DNA of 33,429 nt. It comes from a virus. Where the stretch lies: positions 1 through 33,429 of the IMG/VR virus record IMGVR_UViG_3300027801_000087; one strand, 5' to 3'. This document shows positions 1 to 9,570 of this stretch, piece after piece. A model generated the notes under the pieces. It saw nothing but the letters and a program-made list of their open reading frames with translations, did not search any database and had not been told where the DNA came from. Made by a program: the position numbers and the translations under genes. Within the stretch, counting starts at the first letter, position 1; each line of letters opens with the position of its first letter.

Positions 1-2
1 TA

Positions 3-122
3 TACCTTTTTACAGATGACCCAATATACTATTATCAGGGTGTTGCATTACCTCTTGCACTATGTTCAATACTATGGTTGATACCATGTTATCAATGGTA
101 TGAAGAACATATTGAAATGTGA
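3..122 (+). CDS. C-terminal fragment of a putative membrane protein (5' end outside window)
   Basis: An open frame enters from the left edge and ends at TGA 120-122, giving about 39 residues. It holds a hydrophobic stretch (VALPLALCSILWLIPC) that could be one membrane segment, followed by a short acidic tail ending HIEM. It is the only plus-strand frame here that looks coding, and it converges on the leftward operon with only 24 bases between the two stop codons. No function can be assigned. With so little sequence it could also be chance; the competing minus-strand frames here are broken into pieces of 25 residues or fewer. Confidence 0.4.
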   Translation, partial: YLFTDDPIYYYQGVALPLALCSILWLIPCYQWYEEHIEM

Positions 123-146
123 ACTATCGGCTATTCTCAATGTCTA

Positions 147-503
147 TCATAACCACCATTTCCCTTCCCAAGGCCCAGATGTTTTCTGTTCTAATGATAC
201 CTTTAACATTTCCATAAAAGTATACAGTTTAACGTCCTTTACGTTGCCTGTCTTATAGTATATATCTTTAGGAATCAGTAATTCTTTTCCTGTTGCTACG
301 TCTATAACAAAAGAATCGTTTATTAGAATAAAAGCATGGCCGTATTCTATACCCTTTACATTATTACCTACACCAGTTACAGTAGCGTGTGCTAATTTAG
401 CACTATCACCCATTTCGTGTCCTTTTGTTGTCATCCAGTCATAAGCATCACGGTAACAAGTACCGCCATCTTTCTCACCTTTAATGATATTATACCAATT
501 CAT
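147..503 (-). CDS. Candidate papain/NlpC-like cysteine hydrolase, last gene of the structural operon
   Basis: This 118-residue protein has a possible Cys-His-Asp catalytic layout: C16 in GGTCYRDA at the start of a helix, H56 in EYGHAFIL, and D68 in SFVIDVATGK, followed by a conserved-looking IPKDIYY. Small phage proteins with the pattern NCY..A, then GHAW.., then V.D..NG...YY are common beside tail fibre genes and look like stripped-down papain-fold enzymes. The assignment comes from recalled motif order, not from a search. The start ATG (503) follows GAGTGATTTA, and the gene begins 4 bases after the stop of the upstream gene. Possible roles are cell-envelope cleavage during entry or lysis, or processing of a tail protein. 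It could instead be a non-enzymatic relative; the substrate is unknown. Confidence 0.55.
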   Translation of the reverse strand: MNWYNIIKGEKDGGTCYRDAYDWMTTKGHEMGDSAKLAHATVTGVGNNVKGIEYGHAFILINDSFVIDVATGKELLIPKDIYYKTGNVKDVKLYTFMEMLKVSLEQKTSGPWEGKWWL

Positions 504-507
504 TAAA

Positions 508-849
508 TCACTCTACAATACTTGTTTGTGTCTGTGGAGTATGTATTCTACCTAGCGGGTGACTACTAAAGAAAGTAGGTTGTGCCGGATAATATTTACC
601 ATAACCAAATGGTTTATCTCCGTCTAAATAAGTTTCTAAATCTTCAGGGAAGTCTAGTAGTGCTTGTCTATATACTGTTAACTGTGTTTGTCTAGCAGTA
701 GTTAAGGCATTAAATACTAAAGGTTTACTTTGATACCAATCTACAAAGGTTTCCATAACCCAATTTCTACCTGCTCTTACCATATCCCATAGTTCTGCAT
801 CTGTTGGTGCAGGGCCATATTTATATCCGTCTTCATTATATTCTGTCAT
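508..849 (-). CDS. Tail fibre assembly-like protein
   Basis: This 113-residue protein lies directly downstream of the giant fibre gene, the usual place for a fibre assembly chaperone or XkdW-like protein. The middle reads DWYQSKP..., then TVYRQALLDFPEDLETY, which resembles the 'W..YR..LRD..' core of many such small phage proteins. The N-terminus has APTDAELWDMVRAGRNW, a predicted helix. The C-terminus (SHPLGRIHTPQTQTSIVE) looks unstructured. The start ATG (849) follows AGGTGATTAA, a strong archaeal-style ribosome binding site. The likely role is to help fold, trimerise or attach the long fibre. The family call rests on position and a short motif only. Confidence 0.5.
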   Translation of the reverse strand: MTEYNEDGYKYGPAPTDAELWDMVRAGRNWVMETFVDWYQSKPLVFNALTTARQTQLTVYRQALLDFPEDLETYLDGDKPFGYGKYYPAQPTFFSSHPLGRIHTPQTQTSIVE

Positions 850-858
850 TTAATCACC

Positions 859-3800
859 TCAACTTAGTTCAAATCTAAATGTAACTCTTACTCTACCTAT
901 TTGGTTTAGAGAACTATAAGTTGAACCAGCCGCATCATGTAATGTTAAATTGAATGTATCTGCATCTGCAAAAGAAACATCAGGAGTAAAACTCTTTTGA
1001 ACATGTGCTCCACCACTACCACTCATATTAAATGTATAATCTGTGGCAATTTCTGAACCGTTTTTATCAATTCTTATTTTGAAGTTATTTGAGCCAACCT
1101 CTGCTCCTACATTTCCTATCCAAAAGTGCATTTCTTTAAGAACACATGCTTTAGGTAGGATTACTTCTGTTCCTATTGTTCCTGAATCCGTGTTAGTATT
1201 GTTATTCATACCTGCACCGAAAGAGAATCTTTTACCATTTCTAAGTGCATCAGTAAAGTATTGGTCGTTCCATTCAGCAACCATATAGAAATCACTACTA
1301 CCACCACCACCACCGGCATTTGCATCAACATATGCTTTTACATTTCCTTGAGTGCATAATTTAGTATCTGATGTACCTAGAGAATCATTGTTTTCAATTG
1401 TAGTGACTCTTACTCCACTGCCTCCTATTCTGAGACCGCTATCGGTCAAGTCTAATCTAGTTGTATTATTTGTTTTGAAAGTTTGAGTATCTGTTCCAAA
1501 AGTCATGTTGTTGTTAGTGTCATTTTGATGAATAATACTTGTACCGATTGTCACTGACCCTGCTGTTACATAATTAGCCGCAGTTAATGTTCCTGAAGTT
1601 GTATCGCTGGCATTATTCTTTAAGAAAGCATCATCTACATTGAAAGTAGTACCACTCAAAGTTAGATTAGTACCGCCTGAATAGGTTGTATTAGTATCAG
1701 TATTAGTAATTGCTCCTGACGCAGCACCAAGATAACCCCATTGTGTTGCTGAGATTGTTGAAGAACCTATGTTTTTTAATTGAGTAATTTCTCCTGATGC
1801 TAAATCATCGGTGAGGGCGTAATTGTTTGCACTAGCAGCAATAGCATCCAATTTAGTTTTTAGTGTAGTAGTAAAGTTCTGTTGTGTTAAGCCACCTGCA
1901 CCAACCGAATATGTGGTATTAGTGTAATTATTAGCATGAACCGTTCCTGCACCATCAACCGTTAAATCAACAGTAGCGGTAGCCGAGGCAGCAATAGCAT
2001 CCAATTTAGTTTTTAGTGTAGTAGTAAAGTTTTGTTGAGTCAATCCACCAGCACCAACAGAATAAGTTGTATTAGTCGGTGTAGCCCAAGTTAATCCACC
2101 TGTATTACCAGATTGTTTCGATAAGAATTGACCATTACTACCAGTGTTTGAAATCTTTAGATTTGCTTCATCAACTACGCTACTTGCTATTGTTAATGCT
2201 GTTGCTCCTGTAACTTCTCCGGTATGTGCTGTGTGGCTAAATGCTGTACCTGAAAGTGTAACGCCTGAACCTGCACTATATGTTGTGTTAGTGTTTGTTG
2301 TCTTTGCACTCCAACTAAATGAACCATCTGCATCCGAAGTTAAAACATATCCTGATGTTCCATTGCCAGAAACATTCAGTTGGTCTGCACCTATACCATT
2401 ATCAGAAATCTTGAAAGTTAAATCGAATGGGTCTTCATTAGAACCAGGAGATACATCTGTAAAGTTTATGTCAAGACCAGCACCTTCAACAAACTTTAAC
2501 TCTCTATTATGAGCCATAGTAACTTGTGTACCATCTCCATCATGTATGTCAAAGGTGGTTAATTGATTAGTGTTAGTGTTAGTAGTGTAACTAGGAGTAG
2601 CCCATACAGCAGTTCCACTTGAAGTATATTTCAAGAATTGGCCAGAAGCACCACCAGTAGGAATATGTTTGTTACCTGCTGTTGTTGGATGAGTGTAAAC
2701 AGTATTGGGTGTTGTAACTGAACCACCTAAAGATATTGCTACACCGTTAATTGTTACACTACTATTAGTTAATGCACTATTAGCAATGTTGCTTAGAGTA
2801 TTATTACTTGCATTAATTGTTTTATTGGTTAGAGTTTGTGATGCTATTAATTGCACAATGTTACTATTTGTAATAGAAGTAATCTTAGTAGCGGTGGCCG
2901 CATTTCCAGTTGTACTCTGATTAGCCGTAACATAACTGTAAGATAATATCTTATCTTGTATTGCAGCAGATGTCATCAGTTCAGTATTAACATCGTTAAA
3001 CCCACTCCCTGAATCTTGAATAGTCGCAATCGCAACTGTTCCTGAATCCGATTCATCAAAAGTCCAATTACCTGTTGTGGTAAAACCGGCAGCAGTAATT
3101 ACACCCGAAGTTGCATCATTGGCATTATTCTTTAAGAAAGCATCATCGACATTTAATGTGTTTCCACTTAATGTCATATTAGTCCCTGCTGCTCTTTGGG
3201 TGTTAGTGTCCGTGTTAGCAGAACTCAAAGTTACTGCATCTCCACTTGTAGTAATAGTCATACCACCAGCCGCTACTAATGTTAGAGTATCAGTTGCTGA
3301 ATCAGCCGCAGCAGTTGTTTGCCCACTTACTGCTACATTGCTGAAAGCATTCTGATTGTTCTCTCCGCCAGCACCCGCCGCTATCCAAGTAAATCCTGTT
3401 GTAGCGTGGTCATAACTTAAAAGATAATTATCTTGACTTGAGCCTGGTGTGTTAGTAGCCTTTAATTTTGGTTCTAATATTGAGTTATCTGCAATCCTTG
3501 CAGCAGCAAAAGTACCACTTGTAATTTTAGACGTTGCTAAACTTGGTATTCTTGCATCTGCCAAAGCACCACTTGTAATTTTAGATGCTGCTAAACTTGG
3601 TATTCTATCTACATGGAATGACCCACTGGTTACTTTGGATGCTCCTAAACTAGGTATTCTAGCATCTAAAAAAGTACCACTGGTAATCTTTGAAGTAGCA
3701 AGGTTTGGTATTCTAGCATCTACTAAAGTTCCACTTGTTATCTTTGATGCTGCTAAAACAGGGATATGTGATGCTGAAAGATTCGGTGTAAATGTTGTAC

Positions 3801-6800
3801 CGGATAATGTTAATCCACTACCTGCTGAATATGTCGTATCTTGTGTTGGTATTGTAAACGTAGCGTTTGGTATAGTTACTGTTTTATTACTGGTAGCAAC
3901 AGCAGATTTTAAAATCATATCAATGTTGTCACTATTAACTCCTTCAAACACTACTCCATTAGATACAGAAGTAGTTAGTACATTGGCAGTAGTTGTAGTG
4001 CCTGTTACTATTACATTTCCAGGGAAAGTAGTGGTTGTTCCATCATCACCTATCTGTAATGCAGTACCAAAACCGCTAGCAAGTCTAGTCTTTAAAACAG
4101 ACTCAGAAACGTTAACATCAGTGTTAGTTACCTTAGCATTGTTAGCAGTAATATGGTCGCGCTGCGTAGTTGTAATACCTACCTTTGCTGTATTGGCAGA
4201 TATAGCAGAAGTCTGTCCTGAACTTATTCCTGTCTTTGCAGTATTGTTACTTATAGCAGTGGCTTGAGTGGATGTTATACCCGTTTTGGCTGTATTATTA
4301 GAAATAGCAGTCGCTTGTGTTGATGTTATTCCTGTTTTAGCCGTGTTAGTATTAACTGCTGATGCGGCAGTAAAACTTATTTTATCATTATTAGCAGTTA
4401 TATGACCTGCTTGAGTAGAGGTTATTCCTGCCTTTGCATTGTTAGCAGTTATATGACCTGCTTGAGTAGTTGTTATGCCTGTTTTAGAAGTATTAGCAGT
4501 TATAGCACTAGACTGGCTTGAAGATATACCTGTCTTTGCGGTATTAGCAGTAATGGCAGAAGTCTGTCCTGAAGTTATACCTGTTTTAGAAGTGTTAGCA
4601 GTAATGGCAGATGTTTGACCACTTGTTATACCTGTTTTTGATGTGTTTGCTGATATAGCGTTTGATTGAGCAGTAGATATACCTGTCTTTGCTGTATTAG
4701 CCGTTATAGCAGATGATTGACCACTTGTTATTCCTGTTTTAGCGGTATTGGTAGCAATAGTATTAACAATAGAAGATGTGAAATTGACGCTAGTTAACCC
4801 ATTATTACCTACTGAATATGTAGTATCATTATCAGCAGCCCAACTTAAGTTACCAGAACCATCATTCTTCAATATAGTATTAGCACCGCCTTGTGCAGCA
4901 GGGAGTGTGATACCGTAACTTGCTGTTATAGTAGCATGAGGTATTATTGAAACAAAATGAGATTCATCTGAATCAGCAAATGATATTCCTTCTCCTTGAG
5001 CATTAACAATAATTTTCTTTTGTGTAGTTATGTCTGTATCTCTAAAAGATGCTACTAGAGTTCTACCACCACTACCCGCAGTAGATGTATTTCCATAAAT
5101 ATGAACTTCTCCGTTTGCTGCTCTATTTTCTATTGCTACTGTATTGGAACTAGCAGTCATAAAGTTTCTAGCAGTACCTCCAGAGTCTACATATTGGAAT
5201 ACAGCCTCTCCACCACTAGCACCGCCTTCTGTTTGAAAATCAAACTTCATAGAACTTGGCCCAATTGTAACACTAGCGTTAGCCGAATCAGTATCTTTGA
5301 ATAAGAAACTTCCTTGTGCCTTTTCAAATATTAAATCAGCATTACCTATTGCCTTTATTTTATGGCCATTAGCATCTAAATCTCCACCTAATTGTGGTGT
5401 AGTATCCGCGGCTAAACTTGATATACCGCCTGATTCAGATGGAGGTACAACCCATGTTCCATCTTGTCTAAGATACTTATTAGCATGTGTGCTATTACCA
5501 CTCGCAACTAAACCAGAAGCATAACTGTTACTTGCTCCCATTACTGAGTATTGAGTGTTAGTATAATTGTTTGCATGAACTACACCTGTACCATCTGACG
5601 TTAAATCAACAGGTATTGAAGTATTACCTGCTAACGCATCTCCTGAGCCTGAGCCTACTGCAAGATTGCTTGTTCCTGCTCCAATATCTGACCTTGCTTC
5701 TGCATCTGTTCTTGTGGTAATAGTATGTGCTCCAGTATTATCAGTTACTATTTTCAAAAACTTTGTTTGGCTATTACCTAAATTACTTACCCCTAGTAAT
5801 GCTTTACCCAAATTAGTTGCTCCAGATAATTGGCTGTTACCTACCGATATTGCTCCTTCATGTTGAGTTACACTTGCTTGTGAAATTTCAGAATTAGCCC
5901 AAGTTCCAGAATTATGAACGTAAGTTTTACTGATGGCAGTCCCTTGCCAATTTCCCGTAGTTATTGTTCCAACCGTTGTTAATGATGAAGAAGTTACTCC
6001 ACCTGGTAATGCATTTCCTGTTAATGTACCTGCTGCTGCTGTAACAGTTATGTTAGAACCACCGTGGAATGATACACCATTAATTTCAACAGGTTCATTT
6101 AGTCGGCTTGCAACAGGTACGACAACCTTCCATCCATTACCACTAGTACCTGTTGCAACTATGCCACTAATTCCTACTGCATTAGCCCTATACTGTTTAA
6201 TTTGTTCTTCTACAACTCCATTAACAGTACTAGTTCTAAACCATACATCACCTATTGTAACTGATGTTGGTGGGGTGTCAGCATAGAATACTTTTGGTTT
6301 AGCACTATTCGATGTTATTGCGGTTGCTTGTCCAGATGTAATTCCTGTTTTACCTGTATTCGTAGAAACCGCAGTTTCTAAGTTACTGATGTTTGGTATT
6401 TCTATTGTTCCTGTAAGAGTAGGATTATTAAACATAGTTGCCTTACTTTCATTGTCAACATTACCTAAACCAACATTAGCAGCAGTAGTTCCAGCCTGAA
6501 TAGAAGCAGCACTTACATTAGTTACACTTCCTAATCCTACCATACCCTTTGTTATGCCTCCCACAGTTCCTGTAAAAGTAGGAGAGGCTATTGTAGCCTT
6601 CAGATTTAATGCCGTTTGTTGAGCAGTAGATACAGGTTTAGCACTATCAGCAGTATTGTTTACACTTCCTAATCCTACATCACCAGCCGAAGCAGCACTA
6701 AGAGTGTCTGATTGAATAGTTGCTTGGCTTGCGTTGGTTACACTTCCTAATCCTACATCACCCTTTACTAATCCTAACGCTCCTTTACCTATTGATACTG

Positions 6801-9570
6801 CAACCCAATTACTACTACCTGTTGCTGATGCTCTATACATCTTATTATTATCATTTGAATCAATCCATAAATCTCCAACAGCAGTAGCAGTAGGAGCATT
6901 ATCAGCAACAAAAGTTTCAGTCTGTCTTGTGTTTGCTACATTACCTAAACCAACATCTGATGCACTCGCAGCCGATAAAGTATCCGATTGAATAGTTGCT
7001 TGACTAACATTAGTTACATTACCAAGACCTACATTTTCTGCTGTTGTACCTGCTCTCATAGCGGCAGTAGTTATATCTGAAACATTAGTTAATCCTACCA
7101 TTGCTTTAGTAATACCACCTACTGTACCTGAAAAAGTAGGGCTTGCAATATTAGCCTTTAATGCAATAGCAGTAGCAGAAGCGGAAGAAACGGGTTTAGC
7201 AGAATCAGAAGTATTTTCTACATTACCTAAGTCTACATCTGATTTAGTAATTGCAGCAATAGTAGCAGATTGAATAGCAGATTGACTAACATCTGTTACA
7301 TTACCTAAACCTATGGTGGTTTTATTGATAGTAACTTCTACCCATTCACCTGCTGTAACAGCATCAGAACCAACACTAGCAGCATGATATATTTTATTAT
7401 TATCATTAGTGTCTATCCATAAATCTCCAACAGCCGTTGAAGTAGGTATTGCATCTTGCTTGAATGTTTTAGTCTTGGTAGCCATTTGCGTTACAATAGT
7501 AGCAGCAAAATCATCATCGTCATTTAATGCTTCTGATAATTCAACTAATGTATCCATACTATCTGGAGCACCACCAATCAAAGCAGTTATTTTAGCCTGT
7601 GCTAAAGTATTAATTTGTGCATCAGTTCTAACTGTTTTTACTGTGTTTGCATCAACTGCACTTTTCAAGTCACTAATTCCAGGAAGGACTATTGTTCCTG
7701 TTAAAGTAGGATTAGTAAACATAGTTGCTTTACTTTCATTAGTTACACTACCCAAACCAACATCACTAGCAGTAGTATTTGAATTAAGTAAGGTGGTTAG
7801 TGCTGTTAATCCTGTTCCACCTCTTACAGCAGGTATAGTTCCAGTAGTGATTTTACTAGCATTCAAATTAGGCACGTTAGCCTCTACTATTTCTCCTCTA
7901 ATAACAGCAGATGTTTTATTTTCTACATCTGGTAATCCAATATTTGCTTTTGTTGTACCTGCTCTGATATCGGCTGCACTTAAGTTAGTTACATTACTTA
8001 ATCCTACATTAGAAGCAGTAGTGCCTGAACGAATATCAGCAGCAGAAAGGTTAGTTACACTGCCTAGTCCTACATTAGAAGCAGTAGTACCTGCTCTAAT
8101 TGTTGCTGTGGAATCATTATCTACATTTGCTAGACCAACTGTTGTTTTATTGAACCCAACTAAAACCCATTCTCCTGACGCAACTTCATCTGCTCCTACT
8201 GATTCAGAAACATACAATTTATTGTTATCATTAGTATCATACCATTGGTCGCCTATTGCGGTTGCAGTAGGTGGCTCATTTTGTTTGAATGTACTTATTT
8301 GCTTTTTATTCAATACATTTCCAAGCCCTACATCTGACGCACTAGCCGCAGATAACGTAGCAGACTGTATTGCTGATTGGCTTACATTAGTTACATTTCC
8401 TAATCCTACATCCGATGCACTAGCAGCAGAAAGAATATCTGTCTGTAATGTGGAAGATGACTTATTATCTACACTACCAAGCCCTACATTTGCTTTAGTA
8501 GTGTTTGTATTTAATAGCGTAGTTAATGCTGATAATCCTGTACCTCCTCTATTAGCAGGTAATATCCCCGTAGCGATTTTACTAGAATCTAAATTAGGTA
8601 TGTTGCTCGCTATTATTTCACTTCTAATTGTAGCAGATGATTTATCGTCTGCATTAGGTAGCCCTACATCTTCTTTAACAAAGGACATAGCGGATTTTAA
8701 TTGTGCATATGTTAATCCTTTTACATGATTAGTACCTGCTAATAATACATCATTAGTAGCAACTAATTCTTCTAACTTTAATGTATTAGTATTTGCTTTA
8801 CCAAAAGTTAATGCATTTTGTTTAGCATTCCAAGTACCTGATGATGCAATAAAAGCATCACCAAGATTACCTGAAGTTATTAATCCAGCAGACATATTTG
8901 GTTGTGTACCTGTTAATTGTGTATAGTTTACAGATGCCCCAGATAAAGCAAGAGTACCTGTCGTAGAAGGAAGAGTTAGAGTTGTTTCTGTACCTGATAC
9001 TGTTTTAGTAATAGTACCTTCTTTATTAATTCTGAGAGTTTCAGTGCCATTATTAACCGCAGAAAATTCAGAGTTTAGTTTATCCATTCCTAAAAATTGT
9101 ATCTTTCTACCTGTTACATTGTTACCTAATGCTTTTGATATTTGTACTGCTGCAACAGGGATATCTCCTAGAAGTGGTAATGCTCCATCTACAATTGTTG
9201 CGCCTAATGCAGTGCTTCCTCTAAACGCTATTGTATTATTAAGAGCAATTACAATTAAACCAAACCAATCATTTGAGGCGTTCTTAGCCCATGTTGGTTC
9301 TTGAGCAGATACAGCAGAAAGAGTACGGTATTTACCATCTCTAAAATATTTAATTTCGGTCAAAGCATATGTGCTATATGTAGACCCCGTACCAATCGTT
9401 ATGTTTCCACCAGAAACTACGAAGCAACCAGCACTAGCAATATTCAGCGTGTTAATTAAATTAGCGTTTAAGGTATCTGTTCCATCCTTTAGTCTATCAT
9501 CAGCGTTAGTATTAGCACTACCGGTAATGGCAGATGATAGTGTACTGATAAATTTCGGGTTATTAGGCAT
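859..9570 (-). CDS. Giant repetitive tail fibre (2903 residues)
   Basis: This protein probably makes the host-contacting fibre. The first ~200 residues look globular and include a wall-type segment TLTLPSTTGTLALSG. Residues ~300-1080 hold roughly twenty copies of a VGLG(N/S)V(T/D)N unit mixed with GGTGL..LTTLLN units. Four copies of a GD.W.D(T/S)NDNNK.Y module lie near residues 447, 718, 905 and, in altered form, 1110. Residues ~1600-1815 are about twelve 17-residue NTAKTGIT repeats, and residues ~1930-2030 are five 18-residue ASKITSGT..DARIP repeats. The last ~150 residues after a GGGGGSS linker are non-repetitive and beta-rich, a likely receptor-binding tip ending VRVTFRFELS. Its start ATG overlaps the previous stop (TAATG). 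These repeat types are familiar from marine phage fibres and suggest a long, probably trimeric, shaft. Confidence 0.85.
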   Translation of the reverse strand: MPNNPKFISTLSSAITGSANTNADDRLKDGTDTLNANLINTLNIASAGCFVVSGGNITIGTGSTYSTYALTEIKYFRDGKYRTLSAVSAQEPTWAKNASNDWFGLIVIALNNTIAFRGSTALGATIVDGALPLLGDIPVAAVQISKALGNNVTGRKIQFLGMDKLNSEFSAVNNGTETLRINKEGTITKTVSGTETTLTLPSTTGTLALSGASVNYTQLTGTQPNMSAGLITSGNLGDAFIASSGTWNAKQNALTFGKANTNTLKLEELVATNDVLLAGTNHVKGLTYAQLKSAMSFVKEDVGLPNADDKSSATIRSEIIASNIPNLDSSKIATGILPANRGGTGLSALTTLLNTNTTKANVGLGSVDNKSSSTLQTDILSAASASDVGLGNVTNVSQSAIQSATLSAASASDVGLGNVLNKKQISTFKQNEPPTATAIGDQWYDTNDNNKLYVSESVGADEVASGEWVLVGFNKTTVGLANVDNDSTATIRAGTTASNVGLGSVTNLSAADIRSGTTASNVGLSNVTNLSAADIRAGTTKANIGLPDVENKTSAVIRGEIVEANVPNLNASKITTGTIPAVRGGTGLTALTTLLNSNTTASDVGLGSVTNESKATMFTNPTLTGTIVLPGISDLKSAVDANTVKTVRTDAQINTLAQAKITALIGGAPDSMDTLVELSEALNDDDDFAATIVTQMATKTKTFKQDAIPTSTAVGDLWIDTNDNNKIYHAASVGSDAVTAGEWVEVTINKTTIGLGNVTDVSQSAIQSATIAAITKSDVDLGNVENTSDSAKPVSSASATAIALKANIASPTFSGTVGGITKAMVGLTNVSDITTAAMRAGTTAENVGLGNVTNVSQATIQSDTLSAASASDVGLGNVANTRQTETFVADNAPTATAVGDLWIDSNDNNKMYRASATGSSNWVAVSIGKGALGLVKGDVGLGSVTNASQATIQSDTLSAASAGDVGLGSVNNTADSAKPVSTAQQTALNLKATIASPTFTGTVGGITKGMVGLGSVTNVSAASIQAGTTAANVGLGNVDNESKATMFNNPTLTGTIEIPNISNLETAVSTNTGKTGITSGQATAITSNSAKPKVFYADTPPTSVTIGDVWFRTSTVNGVVEEQIKQYRANAVGISGIVATGTSGNGWKVVVPVASRLNEPVEINGVSFHGGSNITVTAAAGTLTGNALPGGVTSSSLTTVGTITTGNWQGTAISKTYVHNSGTWANSEISQASVTQHEGAISVGNSQLSGATNLGKALLGVSNLGNSQTKFLKIVTDNTGAHTITTRTDAEARSDIGAGTSNLAVGSGSGDALAGNTSIPVDLTSDGTGVVHANNYTNTQYSVMGASNSYASGLVASGNSTHANKYLRQDGTWVVPPSESGGISSLAADTTPQLGGDLDANGHKIKAIGNADLIFEKAQGSFLFKDTDSANASVTIGPSSMKFDFQTEGGASGGEAVFQYVDSGGTARNFMTASSNTVAIENRAANGEVHIYGNTSTAGSGGRTLVASFRDTDITTQKKIIVNAQGEGISFADSDESHFVSIIPHATITASYGITLPAAQGGANTILKNDGSGNLSWAADNDTTYSVGNNGLTSVNFTSSIVNTIATNTAKTGITSGQSSAITANTAKTGISTAQSNAISANTSKTGITSGQTSAITANTSKTGITSGQTSAITANTAKTGISSSQSSAITANTSKTGITTTQAGHITANNAKAGITSTQAGHITANNDKISFTAASAVNTNTAKTGITSTQATAISNNTAKTGITSTQATAISNNTAKTGISSGQTSAISANTAKVGITTTQRDHITANNAKVTNTDVNVSESVLKTRLASGFGTALQIGDDGTTTTFPGNVIVTGTTTTANVLTTSVSNGVVFEGVNSDNIDMILKSAVATSNKTVTIPNATFTIPTQDTTYSAGSGLTLSGTTFTPNLSASHIPVLAASKITSGTLVDARIPNLATSKITSGTFLDARIPSLGASKVTSGSFHVDRIPSLAASKITSGALADARIPSLATSKITSGTFAAARIADNSILEPKLKATNTPGSSQDNYLLSYDHATTGFTWIAAGAGGENNQNAFSNVAVSGQTTAAADSATDTLTLVAAGGMTITTSGDAVTLSSANTDTNTQRAAGTNMTLSGNTLNVDDAFLKNNANDATSGVITAAGFTTTGNWTFDESDSGTVAIATIQDSGSGFNDVNTELMTSAAIQDKILSYSYVTANQSTTGNAATATKITSITNSNIVQLIASQTLTNKTINASNNTLSNIANSALTNSSVTINGVAISLGGSVTTPNTVYTHPTTAGNKHIPTGGASGQFLKYTSSGTAVWATPSYTTNTNTNQLTTFDIHDGDGTQVTMAHNRELKFVEGAGLDINFTDVSPGSNEDPFDLTFKISDNGIGADQLNVSGNGTSGYVLTSDADGSFSWSAKTTNTNTTYSAGSGVTLSGTAFSHTAHTGEVTGATALTIASSVVDEANLKISNTGSNGQFLSKQSGNTGGLTWATPTNTTYSVGAGGLTQQNFTTTLKTKLDAIAASATATVDLTVDGAGTVHANNYTNTTYSVGAGGLTQQNFTTTLKTKLDAIAASANNYALTDDLASGEITQLKNIGSSTISATQWGYLGAASGAITNTDTNTTYSGGTNLTLSGTTFNVDDAFLKNNASDTTSGTLTAANYVTAGSVTIGTSIIHQNDTNNNMTFGTDTQTFKTNNTTRLDLTDSGLRIGGSGVRVTTIENNDSLGTSDTKLCTQGNVKAYVDANAGGGGGSSDFYMVAEWNDQYFTDALRNGKRFSFGAGMNNNTNTDSGTIGTEVILPKACVLKEMHFWIGNVGAEVGSNNFKIRIDKNGSEIATDYTFNMSGSGGAHVQKSFTPDVSFADADTFNLTLHDAAGSTYSSLNQIGRVRVTFRFELS
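1835..2031 (-). repeat. Pair of identical 44-bp direct repeats within the fibre gene
   Basis: Positions 1835-1878 and 1988-2031 are identical over 44 bases, 153 bases apart. Both encode the same QQNF..LKTKLDAIAAS segment. The repeat unit itself is larger (about 51 codons, TNTTYSVGAGGLTQQNF..), but the identity at the DNA level points to a recent duplication or gene conversion rather than only selection on protein. Confidence 0.85.
3480..3770 (-). repeat. Five 54-bp (18-residue) tandem repeats in the fibre gene
   Basis: Tandem coding units of the form LAASKITSGT..DARIPS appear five times with period 18 residues. Alternating A/T/G at positions 2-3 and variable residues after SGT show that the copies have diverged. 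A shortened ASKI.TG..P..RGGTGL form occurs again twice further upstream in the same protein, so this looks like an amplified version of a more general fibre motif. Confidence 0.85.
4130..4765 (-). repeat. About twelve 51-bp (17-residue) tandem repeats in the fibre gene
   Basis: Units of the form NTAKTGITSGQSSAITA repeat about twelve times with period 17 residues. One unit (NNDKISFTAASAVNT) is shortened and breaks the register, and the copies are degenerate at the DNA level. The same repeat style is known from cyanophage and other marine phage fibres. The regular N-T-x-K-T-G-I spacing suggests a repeating shaft fold in a trimer. Confidence 0.85.
6400..8700 (-). repeat. Dispersed VGLGNV-type coding repeats in the fibre N-terminal half
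   Basis: About twenty copies of a short unit, core VGLG(N/S)V(T/D)N with following S/A-rich residues such as ASAASDVGLGNV, are spread over this stretch, separated by GD.W.DTNDNNK modules. Copies share short DNA words (for example tacattacctaaacc) but none is long and identical. They are protein-level repeats of a fibre shaft, not a CRISPR or integrative element. Confidence 0.8.

Noticed and set aside
3449-4267. A 272-codon plus-strand open frame
   Set aside because: It is the mirror of the 54- and 51-base repeat units in the fibre. The repeated LVILDAAKLGILAS-like translation is only the antisense of the ASKITSGT units.
4130-4765. Regular 51-base spacing considered as a CRISPR array
   Set aside because: The units are degenerate, share no invariant repeat with variable spacers and translate in one frame as tail fibre repeats.
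7409-8728. A 439-codon plus-strand open frame antisense to the fibre gene
   Set aside because: It lies wholly across the repeated fibre region; the repeat bias keeps the opposite frame free of stops. Its translation is hydrophobic and repetitive with no domain, and it lacks a place in the operon.
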